Positions 8,122 to 15,695 of a DNA stretch of 32,032 nt are shown here, piece after piece (within the stretch, counting starts at the first letter, position 1; each line of letters starts with the position of its first letter). A program made the translations under genes and the position numbers. Source of the DNA: an uncultured Porphyromonadaceae bacterium (GTDB lineage: Bacteria > Bacteroidota > Bacteroidia > Bacteroidales > Muribaculaceae). The DNA lies in assembly GCA_902491625.1 (NCBI GenBank), contig CABUIO010000025.1, positions 1 to 32,032 on the forward strand, given 5' to 3'. The notes below the pieces were generated by a model. The model was not told the DNA's origin and did not search any database. It saw only the letters and a list, made by a program, of their open reading frames with translations.

Positions 8122-9921
8122 TCAGTCGTCGACGTAGTGTTTGAGCACACGCCGGTAGGAATTGAATATCTTGGATTTGGAGACGAAACCGATATATTTG
8201 CCATTGTCCGTGACAGGCAGATTCCATGCGTTGGTGTCGTCAAATTTCTTCATCACCGAGTCCATGGTGTCGTGGATGTCGATCTTGGCCGGAGGCATTG
8301 ACATGAACTTCTGAACATGCATCTTATGGTAGAGATCCGAGCGGAACATGATGTTGCGTATGTCGTCGAGAAGTACGATTCCCTTCAGATAGCCGTCATG
8401 GTCGGTGACAGGGAAGAGGTTGCGGTTGGAGGTGGCTATGATATCCACCATCTCTTTCAGACTCATTTCCGGATGCACGACCTTGAAATCGCGCTCGATG
8501 ACGTTGTCGAGTTTGAGCAACGTGAGCACGGCCTTGTCTTTCTGGTGCGTGAGCAGTTCTCCGCGCCGTGCCAGACGCATGGTGTAGATACTGTATGGCT
8601 CGAAGATACGGATCGTGCCGTAAGACAGCACTGAGACGATCAGCAACGGCAGGAAGAGGTCGTAGCCGCCGGTCATCTCTGCTGTGAGGAAGATTGCCAT
8701 GAGCGGCGCATGCATGACTCCTGCCATGACTCCTGCCATTCCCATAAGGGCAAAATTCTTGTTGGATATGTCGATGCCGATGTCGAGATTGTTGAGTACG
8801 AATGCGAACAGGAATCCTGCCATGGCGCCGACATAGAGCGACGGCGCGAATGTTCCTCCGACACCTCCGGCTCCGTTGGTCGCCGAGGTAGCGAATGCCT
8901 TCATCAGTACGATCATGGCTATGTAGACGGAGATGAACCACACCGAGTCGCGGTCAACGTAAAAGAATGTTCCAGCTACAATCGATGAGGTGTCGCCGTC
9001 GAGCATCTGGTTTATCGAGCTGTAACCCTCGCCGTAAAGCGGCGGAAAAAGGAAGATCAGGGCAGCAAGAATCGAGCCGCCGACTACAATTTTGCGTCCG
9101 GTGGAGTGAAGTTTGCGGAAGACGGACTCCATAAGGTTCATCACCTTGGTGAAGTATAGCGACACGAATCCGCAGAACACACCTAAGAGGATTGTGTAAG
9201 GAATCTTGCTCGTTGCCCAGGGTTCGCTCTGGGTGAAAAAGAACTCGGCACTGTATCCTTCGGCTATGTAGGCCACTGTTGCTCCGGAGATCGAGGCGAT
9301 GAGAAGCGGCATGACGGTGAATCCGGTGAGGTCGATCATCAGGACTTCAAGCGTGAAAAGCATTCCGGCGATGGGAGCGCGGAAAATGCCGGCTATACCT
9401 GCCGCCGCACCGCAGCCGACGAGGAGCATGAGGATGCGCGGCGAGAGCCTGAAAGCCTGCCCGATGTTGGAGCCTATGGCCGCGCCGGTACAGACTATGG
9501 GTCCCTCGGCTCCGACCGATCCGCCGAATCCGATGGTGACGGATGAAGCCATCATGGAGGTGTACATGTTGTGGCGTTTCAGTCGCGATTTGCGCTGTGA
9601 AATTGCGAAGAGCACTCGGGTGACGCCATGCGATATATTGTCGCGCACGAGATATTTCACGTAGAATGTCACGATGAGTATGCCGATAACCGGATACACG
9701 AGATAAATCCAGTTGGCGGAAGTCGTGATCACGTGCGACTGCACGGCCAGCGAGATAATGTGTATCAGCCATTTCAGGAGCAGTGCCGCCAAGCCACAGA
9801 TGATGCCTACGATGAGCGCGAGGATGATCAGGAAAGTCTTTTCGCTGATATGGGCTTCGCGCCATGCCACCACCTTGAGCCAAAGCTTGTGCCAGTTACC
9901 GTTATGTTCGCTGTATGCCAT
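8122..9921 (-). CDS. CLC-family chloride channel/transporter with C-terminal CBS pair
   Basis: This inner-membrane CLC anion transport protein has 599 residues: a membrane domain (about 25-450) followed by two CBS domains (about 475-525 and 537-592) that may sense nucleotides. The gating glutamate is present as Glu139 in GSVGAEGPIV. The GxFxAP region is GIFRAPIAGMLFTLE (178-192), and GGVGGTFAPSLYVG is at 352-365. The residue aligned with the internal proton glutamate of the E. coli antiporter (Glu203) is Val193, as in chloride channels; Glu192 aligns with Glu202. The usual GSGIP loop is replaced by NISHGV. The start ATG overlaps the stop of the sugar transferase (TAATG). Whether it is a channel or an exchanger cannot be decided from the sequence alone. 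Confidence 0.93.
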   Translation of the reverse strand: MAYSEHNGNWHKLWLKVVAWREAHISEKTFLIILALIVGIICGLAALLLKWLIHIISLAVQSHVITTSANWIYLVYPVIGILIVTFYVKYLVRDNISHGVTRVLFAISQRKSRLKRHNMYTSMMASSVTIGFGGSVGAEGPIVCTGAAIGSNIGQAFRLSPRILMLLVGCGAAAGIAGIFRAPIAGMLFTLEVLMIDLTGFTVMPLLIASISGATVAYIAEGYSAEFFFTQSEPWATSKIPYTILLGVFCGFVSLYFTKVMNLMESVFRKLHSTGRKIVVGGSILAALIFLFPPLYGEGYSSINQMLDGDTSSIVAGTFFYVDRDSVWFISVYIAMIVLMKAFATSATNGAGGVGGTFAPSLYVGAMAGFLFAFVLNNLDIGIDISNKNFALMGMAGVMAGVMHAPLMAIFLTAEMTGGYDLFLPLLIVSVLSYGTIRIFEPYSIYTMRLARRGELLTHQKDKAVLTLLKLDNVIERDFKVVHPEMSLKEMVDIIATSNRNLFPVTDHDGYLKGIVLLDDIRNIMFRSDLYHKMHVQKFMSMPPAKIDIHDTMDSVMKKFDDTNAWNLPVTDNGKYIGFVSKSKIFNSYRRVLKHYVDD

Positions 9922-11327
9922 TATTTGCCTCTGCCTTTTATCACTGTTTTGACTGTATAGATCAATATCTTGATGTCTACGGCTATAGATATGTTCGCCA
10001 GATAGACGAGATCGTAGCGCAGACGTTCGATCATCTGTTCAACGGACGACGCGTAGCCGTATTTCACCATGCCCCACGAGGTTATGCCCGGTCGGACCTG
10101 ATGCACGAGTGTGTACTGCGGTGCGACGGCCATTATCTGCTCGATGAAATGTCGTCGTTCGGGACGCGGACCCACAAGCGACATGTCGCCGGTGAGAACG
10201 TTCCAGAATTGCGGAAGCTCGTCGAGCCTGTATTTGCGGAGATAGCGTCCGAGTCGCGTGATGCGGCTGTCGTTTTCTGACGAAAGGCGTGGGCCGTCTT
10301 TTTCCGCCTCTGAGACCATTGTGCGAAATTTCAGTATGTTGAACGGTCGGCCGTGATAACCGATACGTTCCTGACGGAACAGAGCGCTCCCTTTTGAATC
10401 AAGTTTTACCGCGATGCCGATGGCTGCCATAGGAATCGCGAGAAGACACAATGCTGCCGAGGATGCCACGATGTCGATGAGCCGCTTGACGTTGCGGGTG
10501 CTCTCGGTGACATTTGCAGATGTCAGGTCGATGTAAGGTTCTTCGTAAATGCTTTGCAGTTTGATTGAGGCAGTGAGCGATGGGAGAGCTTCGGCCTGAA
10601 TCTTGAGCGGAAGCTGAAGGCGGAACAACGGCCCAAGTAGTTCAGAGACATATTTCTCATCCCCTTTGCCGGGAGCGACGATCACTTCCTCGACATTTTG
10701 TTCCTTGCAGAACCTCTCGGCATCCTCTATCGTGCAGGCGCCTTCGGATGCCTTTTCGCCTGGCAGGGCAATGAATCCCGTGAACCGATAGCCGTTGTAT
10801 TGGCAGTTCTGTCGAAGTCCTTCGGCTGTTTCCCTCCCGGAGGGATTATTGCCGGCCACTGCGATATTGAAACGCAGTTTGCCCTTGCGGATGCGCCGGA
10901 TGGTGCTGTAAGTGACAAGCGAACGTCCGAGAAATCCGAGAAGGGAAAGCGAGGCGAAGAGGTAGAATAGAAGCTCATAGCTCGTCATGCGTATCGAGGT
11001 ACGGCTGTTGACAAGCAGAGCGAAATAGATCAGCAGAGTATTGAAAATGCTTGCACCCAAGGTGCTGAACATAGTCTGTATCTGTGATTTATGGAAAGGA
11101 CGGTTGTAAAATCCCGAAAGGGTATAGACGCCTAACACTATAAAGGGAAGTACGATTTGCTCGGCCAGAAGTATGTCGCTCAGAAGGAAGTGACGCAGCG
11201 TGGGAAAGCCGACTGTTTCGGGTCGCAACACATAATAGCGTGCGATGTCGAAGACGAGCACGGCTATATTGGCCGTGACGAAATCAGCAGCCACATATCT
11301 TGATCGCTGACAGAAGACTTTGTTCAC
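9921..11327 (-). CDS. Polyprenyl-phosphate sugar-1-phosphate transferase (exopolysaccharide priming enzyme)
   Basis: This WbaP/WcaJ-type membrane enzyme transfers a sugar-1-phosphate from a nucleotide sugar to undecaprenyl phosphate, starting a surface polysaccharide repeat unit. The N-terminal part has several membrane segments. A soluble Rossmann-like region follows (AVAGNNPSG). The C-terminal sugar-transferase domain carries KRLIDIVASSAALCLLAIP, FRQERIGYHGRPFNILKFRTM, LRKYRLDELPQFWNVL and DMSLVGPRPE. I chose the GTG at 11327 because it forms a GTGA overlap with the tsaC stop and gives a normal N-terminus, MNKVFCQRSRYVAADF (468 residues). The ATG at 11411 would add 28 residues lying inside tsaC. 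The sugar specificity is not visible. Confidence 0.9.
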   Translation of the reverse strand: MNKVFCQRSRYVAADFVTANIAVLVFDIARYYVLRPETVGFPTLRHFLLSDILLAEQIVLPFIVLGVYTLSGFYNRPFHKSQIQTMFSTLGASIFNTLLIYFALLVNSRTSIRMTSYELLFYLFASLSLLGFLGRSLVTYSTIRRIRKGKLRFNIAVAGNNPSGRETAEGLRQNCQYNGYRFTGFIALPGEKASEGACTIEDAERFCKEQNVEEVIVAPGKGDEKYVSELLGPLFRLQLPLKIQAEALPSLTASIKLQSIYEEPYIDLTSANVTESTRNVKRLIDIVASSAALCLLAIPMAAIGIAVKLDSKGSALFRQERIGYHGRPFNILKFRTMVSEAEKDGPRLSSENDSRITRLGRYLRKYRLDELPQFWNVLTGDMSLVGPRPERRHFIEQIMAVAPQYTLVHQVRPGITSWGMVKYGYASSVEQMIERLRYDLVYLANISIAVDIKILIYTVKTVIKGRGK

Positions 11328-11899
11328 CCTCTTAAAATCTTGAATTGACCGTCCGAAGAAATCTTGATTACTGACGAAGGTCTGGCAGGCGTAGTGTCGC
11401 CCCGTCTCCATTCCGCTATATAATCGACATTGTCGGCAACCTCCGGAGAAATCTCACGGAACAGTGACGGAGAAGGTTCGCCGCTGATATTGGCGGAGGT
11501 TGAGACGATCGGTCGTCCGAACGCTCTGCACAGATCGCGTGAGAAATCGTCGCGTGTCACTCTCATGCCGATGGATCCGTCGGCTGCCACGAGGTTTGGA
11601 GCCAGATTGACGGCACCGTCGAGCACGAGTGTGCATGGGCGTTCCGAGAGTTCGGACAGCTGTAGCGCTACCTCCGGCACCGATTCGCAATAGCGTGTAA
11701 GCATCTTCTCGGAGTCCACGAGCACAAGCATCGATTTGGTCTCGTTGCGTTTCTTGAGCCTGTAGATTGCGGCTACGGCTTCGGAATTGGTGGCGTCGCA
11801 TCCTATTCCCCAGATTGTGTCAGTGGGATAAAGGATTATGCCTCCACGACGCAACACATCAAGCGCCTTGTCTATATCTTCTTTATAATCGGACATCAT
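11324..11899 (-). CDS. tsaC: L-threonylcarbamoyladenylate synthase (YrdC/Sua5 family)
   Basis: This enzyme makes threonylcarbamoyl-AMP from threonine, bicarbonate and ATP, the first step of t6A modification at position 37 of ANN-decoding tRNAs. The 191 residues correspond to the YrdC domain alone, without the C-terminal Sua5 extension. Visible signatures are GGIILYPTDTIWGIGCDA near the N-terminus, RLKKRNETKSMLVLV, and STSANISGEPS in the last third. Two adjacent ATGs (11899 and 11896) are possible starts. It is the first gene of an eight-gene run, with a good promoter immediately upstream and its stop overlapping the next gene. Confidence 0.94.
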   Translation of the reverse strand: MMSDYKEDIDKALDVLRRGGIILYPTDTIWGIGCDATNSEAVAAIYRLKKRNETKSMLVLVDSEKMLTRYCESVPEVALQLSELSERPCTLVLDGAVNLAPNLVAADGSIGMRVTRDDFSRDLCRAFGRPIVSTSANISGEPSPSLFREISPEVADNVDYIAEWRRGDTTPARPSSVIKISSDGQFKILRG

Positions 11900-11915
11900 T
11901 TCTGTTTTGCAAAGC

Positions 11916-11947
11916 CAAAATTACAAAAAAAGGATCAAAGAGCCAAA
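11916..11947 (-). promoter_or_regulatory. Promoter of the tsaC-to-menE operon
   Basis: On the minus strand a TTTG (11947-11944) is followed by exactly 20 bases and then TAATTTTG (11923-11916), a perfect Bacteroidetes -33/-7 pair. The predicted start is near 11910, leaving only about 10 bases of leader before tsaC. It lies just after the nadE stop codon. Confidence 0.7.
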
Positions 11948-11952
11948 TGCCT

Positions 11953-13938
11953 TTATCGCTCTTGATTTGTGTCGATCTTTTCGAGCGACGCGAGCCAGAG
12001 ACGCGAGGTGGCGTCGGAAGGCATGCGCCAGTCACCTCTTGGCGAGAGACAGACACTGCCGACTTTGGGCCCGTCAGGCAGACATGACCGCTTGAACTGT
12101 TGCGAGAAGAAACGCCTGTAAAACACTTTTATCCAGTGTGCTATTGTCTCTCGATCATATTCTCCTTCAAATGCTATGACGGCAAGGTCGAAGATCTTGT
12201 CCGGGGCAAATCCATAACGCAGCATATTGTAGAGGAAGAAATCGTGGAGAGGATAAGGCCCGACAAGATCTTCTGTTTTCTGCTTTATGTTGCCTTGGTC
12301 GTCGCACGGAGTAAGCTCAGGACTTATCGGAGTGTCGATGATGTCGAGAAGCGCGTCGCGCAGAACCTTGTCAGATGTCTTGCTCGCTCTGTGTGCCACG
12401 AGATAACGTACCAATGTCTTGGGAATCGAGGCGTTGACGCCATACATCGAGATGTGGTCGCCGTTGTATGTCGCCCATCCGAGAGCTAACTCCGAAAGGT
12501 CGCCCGTACCGATCACCATTCCTCCGGTCTGGTTGGCTATGTCCATCAGTATCTGCGTGCGTTCGCGTGCCTGCGAATTTTCATATGTGACGTCGTGTAT
12601 CTTCTCGTCGTGGCCGATGTCGATGAAATGCTGCCTTACGGCTTTGACTATCGGAATCTCGCGTGTAGTGATTCCGAGCTGCTTCATTATGGTGTCGGCA
12701 TTGGTGTGTGTGCGCTGCGTTGTGCCGAATCCGGGCATTGTGACACCTATGATACCTTTGTGGTCAAGCCCGAGTCGGTCAAACGCCTCGACCGTCACGA
12801 GGAGTGCGAGAGTCGAGTCGAGGCCGCCGGAAATTCCGATGACAGCCGCGCAGCATCCTGTGGCTTTGAGGCGACGCATCAGGCCTTCAGACTGTATTGC
12901 CATTATCTCGGCGCATCGGCTGTCTCTTGCCGTCGTATCGGACGGAACGAAAGGATAGGGATCAACGTACCTCATAAAGTCAGCCGGATCGCTACCTGCT
13001 TCGGAACGACTTTGCACGGATGCCGAATCCACTATGCGAAAATCTTCTTTCAGGTTGATTTCGGCGGCATCTGCAAACGATGCTCCGGCCGTGCGGTCGT
13101 GGGCAAGAATCTGCAGATCTATGTCGCACATCTCGCACAGTGGAGAAGTAGTGAAGCGAGGCGAGGAAGCCATGAGCCTGCCGTTTTCCGCTATTATGGC
13201 GTTACCGCTGTAGACCACGTCCTGGGTCGATTCGCCGAATCCTGCGGAAGCATAGACATAGCCGCAACGCGTTCGGGCCGACTGCTGAACAATGAGATTC
13301 ACCAGATAGTCGTGCTTGCCTATCACTTCGTCGGAGGCCGACAGGTTCGCCACGATCATTGCGCCTGCAAGTGCAGCTTTGCAGCTTGGCGGCACGACTG
13401 TCCAAAGATCCTCGCAGATCTCTGCGCCGATTAGAGAGCCTTTATGTTTTATAAGCATGTCGGCGCCTATCGGTATGTCGCTGTCCTTCAGTCGGATGGT
13501 GTCGCCGGAAGGAAGCGTGCGTGCTGATGCGAACCATCTTTTTTCGTAAAACTCCTGATAGCTCGGCAGATATGTCTTAGGTACAATGGCAAGAATCTGT
13601 CCGTCCGCGATTGCGACAGCGCAGTTATATAATGCCTGACGGTGCCGAATCGGAGCGCCGACCCAGACGAGAAGTCCGTTCATGGAACCGCTTGCCTCTG
13701 CTATATTTTCAAGAGCCTTGAGCGATGCGTCTATAAGGATCTGCAGCTGGAAAAGGTCGCCGCAGGTGTAGCCGCTGACACACAATTCCGGTAAGACAAG
13801 CATATCGGCTTTCTTGTCGAAAGCGCCCTGCATCGTATCTATGATGATTTCGGTATTTCTTTCAACGTCTGCAACTTGCGTGAGGGGAGAGGCGGCGCAG
13901 ACTCTCATATATCCTTTATCTGACATGTCTATCTTCAA
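11953..13938 (-). CDS. nadE: Glutamine-dependent NAD+ synthetase
   Basis: NadE amidates nicotinate adenine dinucleotide to NAD+ using ATP and ammonia from glutamine. The 661 residues show the two-domain glutamine-hydrolysing form. The N-terminal nitrilase-type glutaminase has its Glu-Lys-Cys triad visible: Glu51 (LPELCVSGY), Lys121 (VPKTYLP) and Cys175 (GAEICEDLW). The C-terminal synthetase has the ATP-binding SGGLDST loop (370-376) and GTGDLSELALGW. Two starts are possible. The ATG at 13926 (MSDKGYMRV) may be the true one, because the family normally begins shortly before the conserved beta strand. A TACCTTTG box lies just upstream. Confidence 0.95.
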   Translation of the reverse strand: MKIDMSDKGYMRVCAASPLTQVADVERNTEIIIDTMQGAFDKKADMLVLPELCVSGYTCGDLFQLQILIDASLKALENIAEASGSMNGLLVWVGAPIRHRQALYNCAVAIADGQILAIVPKTYLPSYQEFYEKRWFASARTLPSGDTIRLKDSDIPIGADMLIKHKGSLIGAEICEDLWTVVPPSCKAALAGAMIVANLSASDEVIGKHDYLVNLIVQQSARTRCGYVYASAGFGESTQDVVYSGNAIIAENGRLMASSPRFTTSPLCEMCDIDLQILAHDRTAGASFADAAEINLKEDFRIVDSASVQSRSEAGSDPADFMRYVDPYPFVPSDTTARDSRCAEIMAIQSEGLMRRLKATGCCAAVIGISGGLDSTLALLVTVEAFDRLGLDHKGIIGVTMPGFGTTQRTHTNADTIMKQLGITTREIPIVKAVRQHFIDIGHDEKIHDVTYENSQARERTQILMDIANQTGGMVIGTGDLSELALGWATYNGDHISMYGVNASIPKTLVRYLVAHRASKTSDKVLRDALLDIIDTPISPELTPCDDQGNIKQKTEDLVGPYPLHDFFLYNMLRYGFAPDKIFDLAVIAFEGEYDRETIAHWIKVFYRRFFSQQFKRSCLPDGPKVGSVCLSPRGDWRMPSDATSRLWLASLEKIDTNQER

Positions 13939-13957
13939 TCAATTCTTTAACTTTTGG

Positions 13958-13965
13958 CAAAGGTA
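13958..13965 (-). promoter_or_regulatory. -7 box for nadE
   Basis: On the minus strand this reads TACCTTTG, a perfect TAnnTTTG, 19 bases before the first possible nadE start. The expected -33 TTG is not seen, so this is a partial promoter call. Confidence 0.5.
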
Positions 13966-14044
13966 GTTAAACAATTTGAAAAGGCAGTTGTTCTAATATT
14001 AAAAATGTTAAAATTAAAAGTGTACAACTAAGTGTAATAGTATT

Positions 14045-14533
14045 ATGAAAAAGTATCTAAAACGCGCATTGACAGTAGTGATCGCATCAGTGGCCTTATT
14101 GAGTGTGTCATCGGCTGCTTCCGCACAGACGGGAGAAAAGACAATAGGTATCTCCGGAGGTTTCGCCACACACAACAGCGGAGGATTTACGGAAGTTTAC
14201 ATGCACTATACTATCGTGCCACACGTACGTCTGGCTCCGGATCTTGGCTATGTGTTCCGTAACGAAGGAAAATCTGCCTTTGTATTCGATGTCGATGTCC
14301 ATTTTCCTTTCCGCATCGCACGCGGTTTCGACATCTATCCTCTCGCCGGTTTCGCCTTCAACAACTGGTCTTATCAGGGAGGCGGTCATGCCACACGTTG
14401 CGGAATGAATATCGGTGGTGGTTTCGATGTGTATCTCACAAAGCAGCTTAAACTGACTCTTCAGGGCAAATATTCCATGATGAACGATACGGACGGCGGA
14501 TTCATCGGCATGGGTATCGGTTACAACTTCTGA
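14045..14533 (+). CDS. Small outer-membrane beta-barrel protein
   Basis: The product is a predicted secreted outer-membrane barrel of unknown ligand. The first 27 residues form a clear signal peptide: MKKYLKR, a hydrophobic core (ALTVVIASVALLSV), then ASAQ with cleavage after the second Ala. The rest is a series of alternating aromatic strands (YMHYTIV, VFDVDVHFPF, GFDIYPLAGFAFNNW, LTLQGKY), and the protein ends in GIGYNF with a terminal Phe, as expected for barrel insertion. At 162 residues it fits an 8-stranded OmpA/OmpX-like fold. It is divergent from nadE and has its own terminator. Whether it forms a pore or serves as structural support is unknown. Confidence 0.82.
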   Translation: MKKYLKRALTVVIASVALLSVSSAASAQTGEKTIGISGGFATHNSGGFTEVYMHYTIVPHVRLAPDLGYVFRNEGKSAFVFDVDVHFPFRIARGFDIYPLAGFAFNNWSYQGGGHATRCGMNIGGGFDVYLTKQLKLTLQGKYSMMNDTDGGFIGMGIGYNF

Positions 14534-14556
14534 CAGAAAGCAGGAATATCAGATAT

Positions 14557-14594
14557 AATGCGGGTCACATCCTTTTCTCGATGTGACCCGCATT
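14557..14594 (+). terminator. Terminator after the outer-membrane barrel gene
   Basis: A perfect 15-bp stem pairs 14557-14571 (AATGCGGGTCACATC) with 14580-14594, with an 8-base loop, 24 bases after the stop codon. The following T-tract is poor (CGTTAATT), but the stem is strong. Confidence 0.75.
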
Positions 14595-14621
14595 CGTTAA
14601 TTACGATCTTGCATGAGTTTA

Positions 14622-14653
14622 TTTGTAAATCTGGGGAAAATCACGTTAATTTG
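14622..14653 (+). promoter_or_regulatory. Promoter of the Sel1-repeat gene
   Basis: TTTG (14622-14625), exactly 20 bases, then TTAATTTG (14646-14653). The -7 box has TT instead of TA but keeps TTTG and ideal spacing. The ATG follows 35 bases later. Confidence 0.6.
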
Positions 14654-14688
14654 CGGTGTCTAAAAAATGACCTTGAATTTATCCGGAT

Positions 14689-15507
14689 ATGAAATCAGAA
14701 AATAGAATCAAGATAAGGAAATGGGCTACTCGATCCTTATATTCTGTACTTATAATGATGGCTTTGACAGGCGTAGCGGTCGCGACCTATTTTCTGATCA
14801 ATGACTGGATTCCGGCATGGAAGTCAAAATCCATAAGAAATGAACTCCTGAATAAAGTGGCTTCGTCATCGGGACAAAAACAAATCGACTTGATCAACGA
14901 TATTCTTATTGAACACAACATCGGAAGTACCGGAAGAAAGAATTATAATGAGTATCTGTTTCAGGAATTAACGGATAGTCTGATTCCCGCCGTTGAAAAA
15001 TTGGCAATTCAAGGCAATGCCGACGCTGAATTCAGACTTGGCTGCTATTTTGATGGCGCCGAATTTTCGACTTTGAGATTTGAGCGTCGCTATTCCACAC
15101 ATTTTGATCCTGAGCGAGCTGCCTATTGGTATAAGGAAGCTGCAGATCAAGGTCATGCCACGGCACAAGCCAATCTTTCGGATTGCTATGTTTCCGGTCG
15201 CGGTGTCTCCGAAGACCATGTGAAGGCATTGCATTATGCGCGTTTGTCTGCCGCTCAGAACAACAAGTACGGATTAAACATCTTAGGTGATCTTTTTAGG
15301 GACGGTATAAAAGTTGTGGAAGGTGAACGATGGATTAAGGATCCTGATTGCTATTCCTGTAAATACGCGCATTCCTGCACCAGTCATACGTATCCGTCTT
15401 ATAGGATTATCTTGCCGCAGAATATAGACAGTGCAAAAATCTGTTGGCAAAAGGCATACGAGTCGGGATATGAAGATGCTCGCTTGAAAATTGAAAGGAT
15501 TTATTGA
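14689..15507 (+). CDS. Membrane-anchored Sel1-like repeat protein
   Basis: The product has one N-terminal membrane segment (about residues 17-37: SLYSVLIMMALTGVAVATYF) preceded by basic residues, which suggests an anchor with most of the protein outside the cytoplasm. The remainder contains Sel1/TPR-like repeats. The best is ERAAYWYKEAADQGHATAQA, then a degenerate one at DHVKALHYARLSAAQNNKYG, and one near the C-terminus (SAKICWQKAYESGYEDARLK). An insert between the later repeats holds three Cys residues (DPDCYSCKYAHSC). Such repeats mediate protein-protein contacts; the partner is unknown. It has its own promoter and no obvious operon partner. Confidence 0.8.
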   Translation: MKSENRIKIRKWATRSLYSVLIMMALTGVAVATYFLINDWIPAWKSKSIRNELLNKVASSSGQKQIDLINDILIEHNIGSTGRKNYNEYLFQELTDSLIPAVEKLAIQGNADAEFRLGCYFDGAEFSTLRFERRYSTHFDPERAAYWYKEAADQGHATAQANLSDCYVSGRGVSEDHVKALHYARLSAAQNNKYGLNILGDLFRDGIKVVEGERWIKDPDCYSCKYAHSCTSHTYPSYRIILPQNIDSAKICWQKAYESGYEDARLKIERIY

Positions 15508-15628
15508 TACGCTCCGGACTAATAGGGTGTTTGAAATCTGAAGTCGCTCTAACTTTTGTGTTGGAACTCCCTCTGAAATATTTTGATGATTAAATTGGAC
15601 ATCATACGTGTTAAAAGCAGAGATTTTA

Positions 15629-15659
15629 TTGCGAATTTGAAAAAGTTTACTTTAATTTG
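15629..15659 (+). promoter_or_regulatory. Promoter of the secreted-protein pair
   Basis: TTG (15629-15631), exactly 20 bases, then TTAATTTG (15652-15659), the same variant box and spacing as at 14622-14653. It overlaps the only conventional in-frame start codon of the following gene (TTG at 15657), so that codon cannot be the translation start if this promoter is used. Confidence 0.6.
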
Positions 15660-15695
15660 CACTGTTTAACACATACACGAGATCTGCCAAACAAT

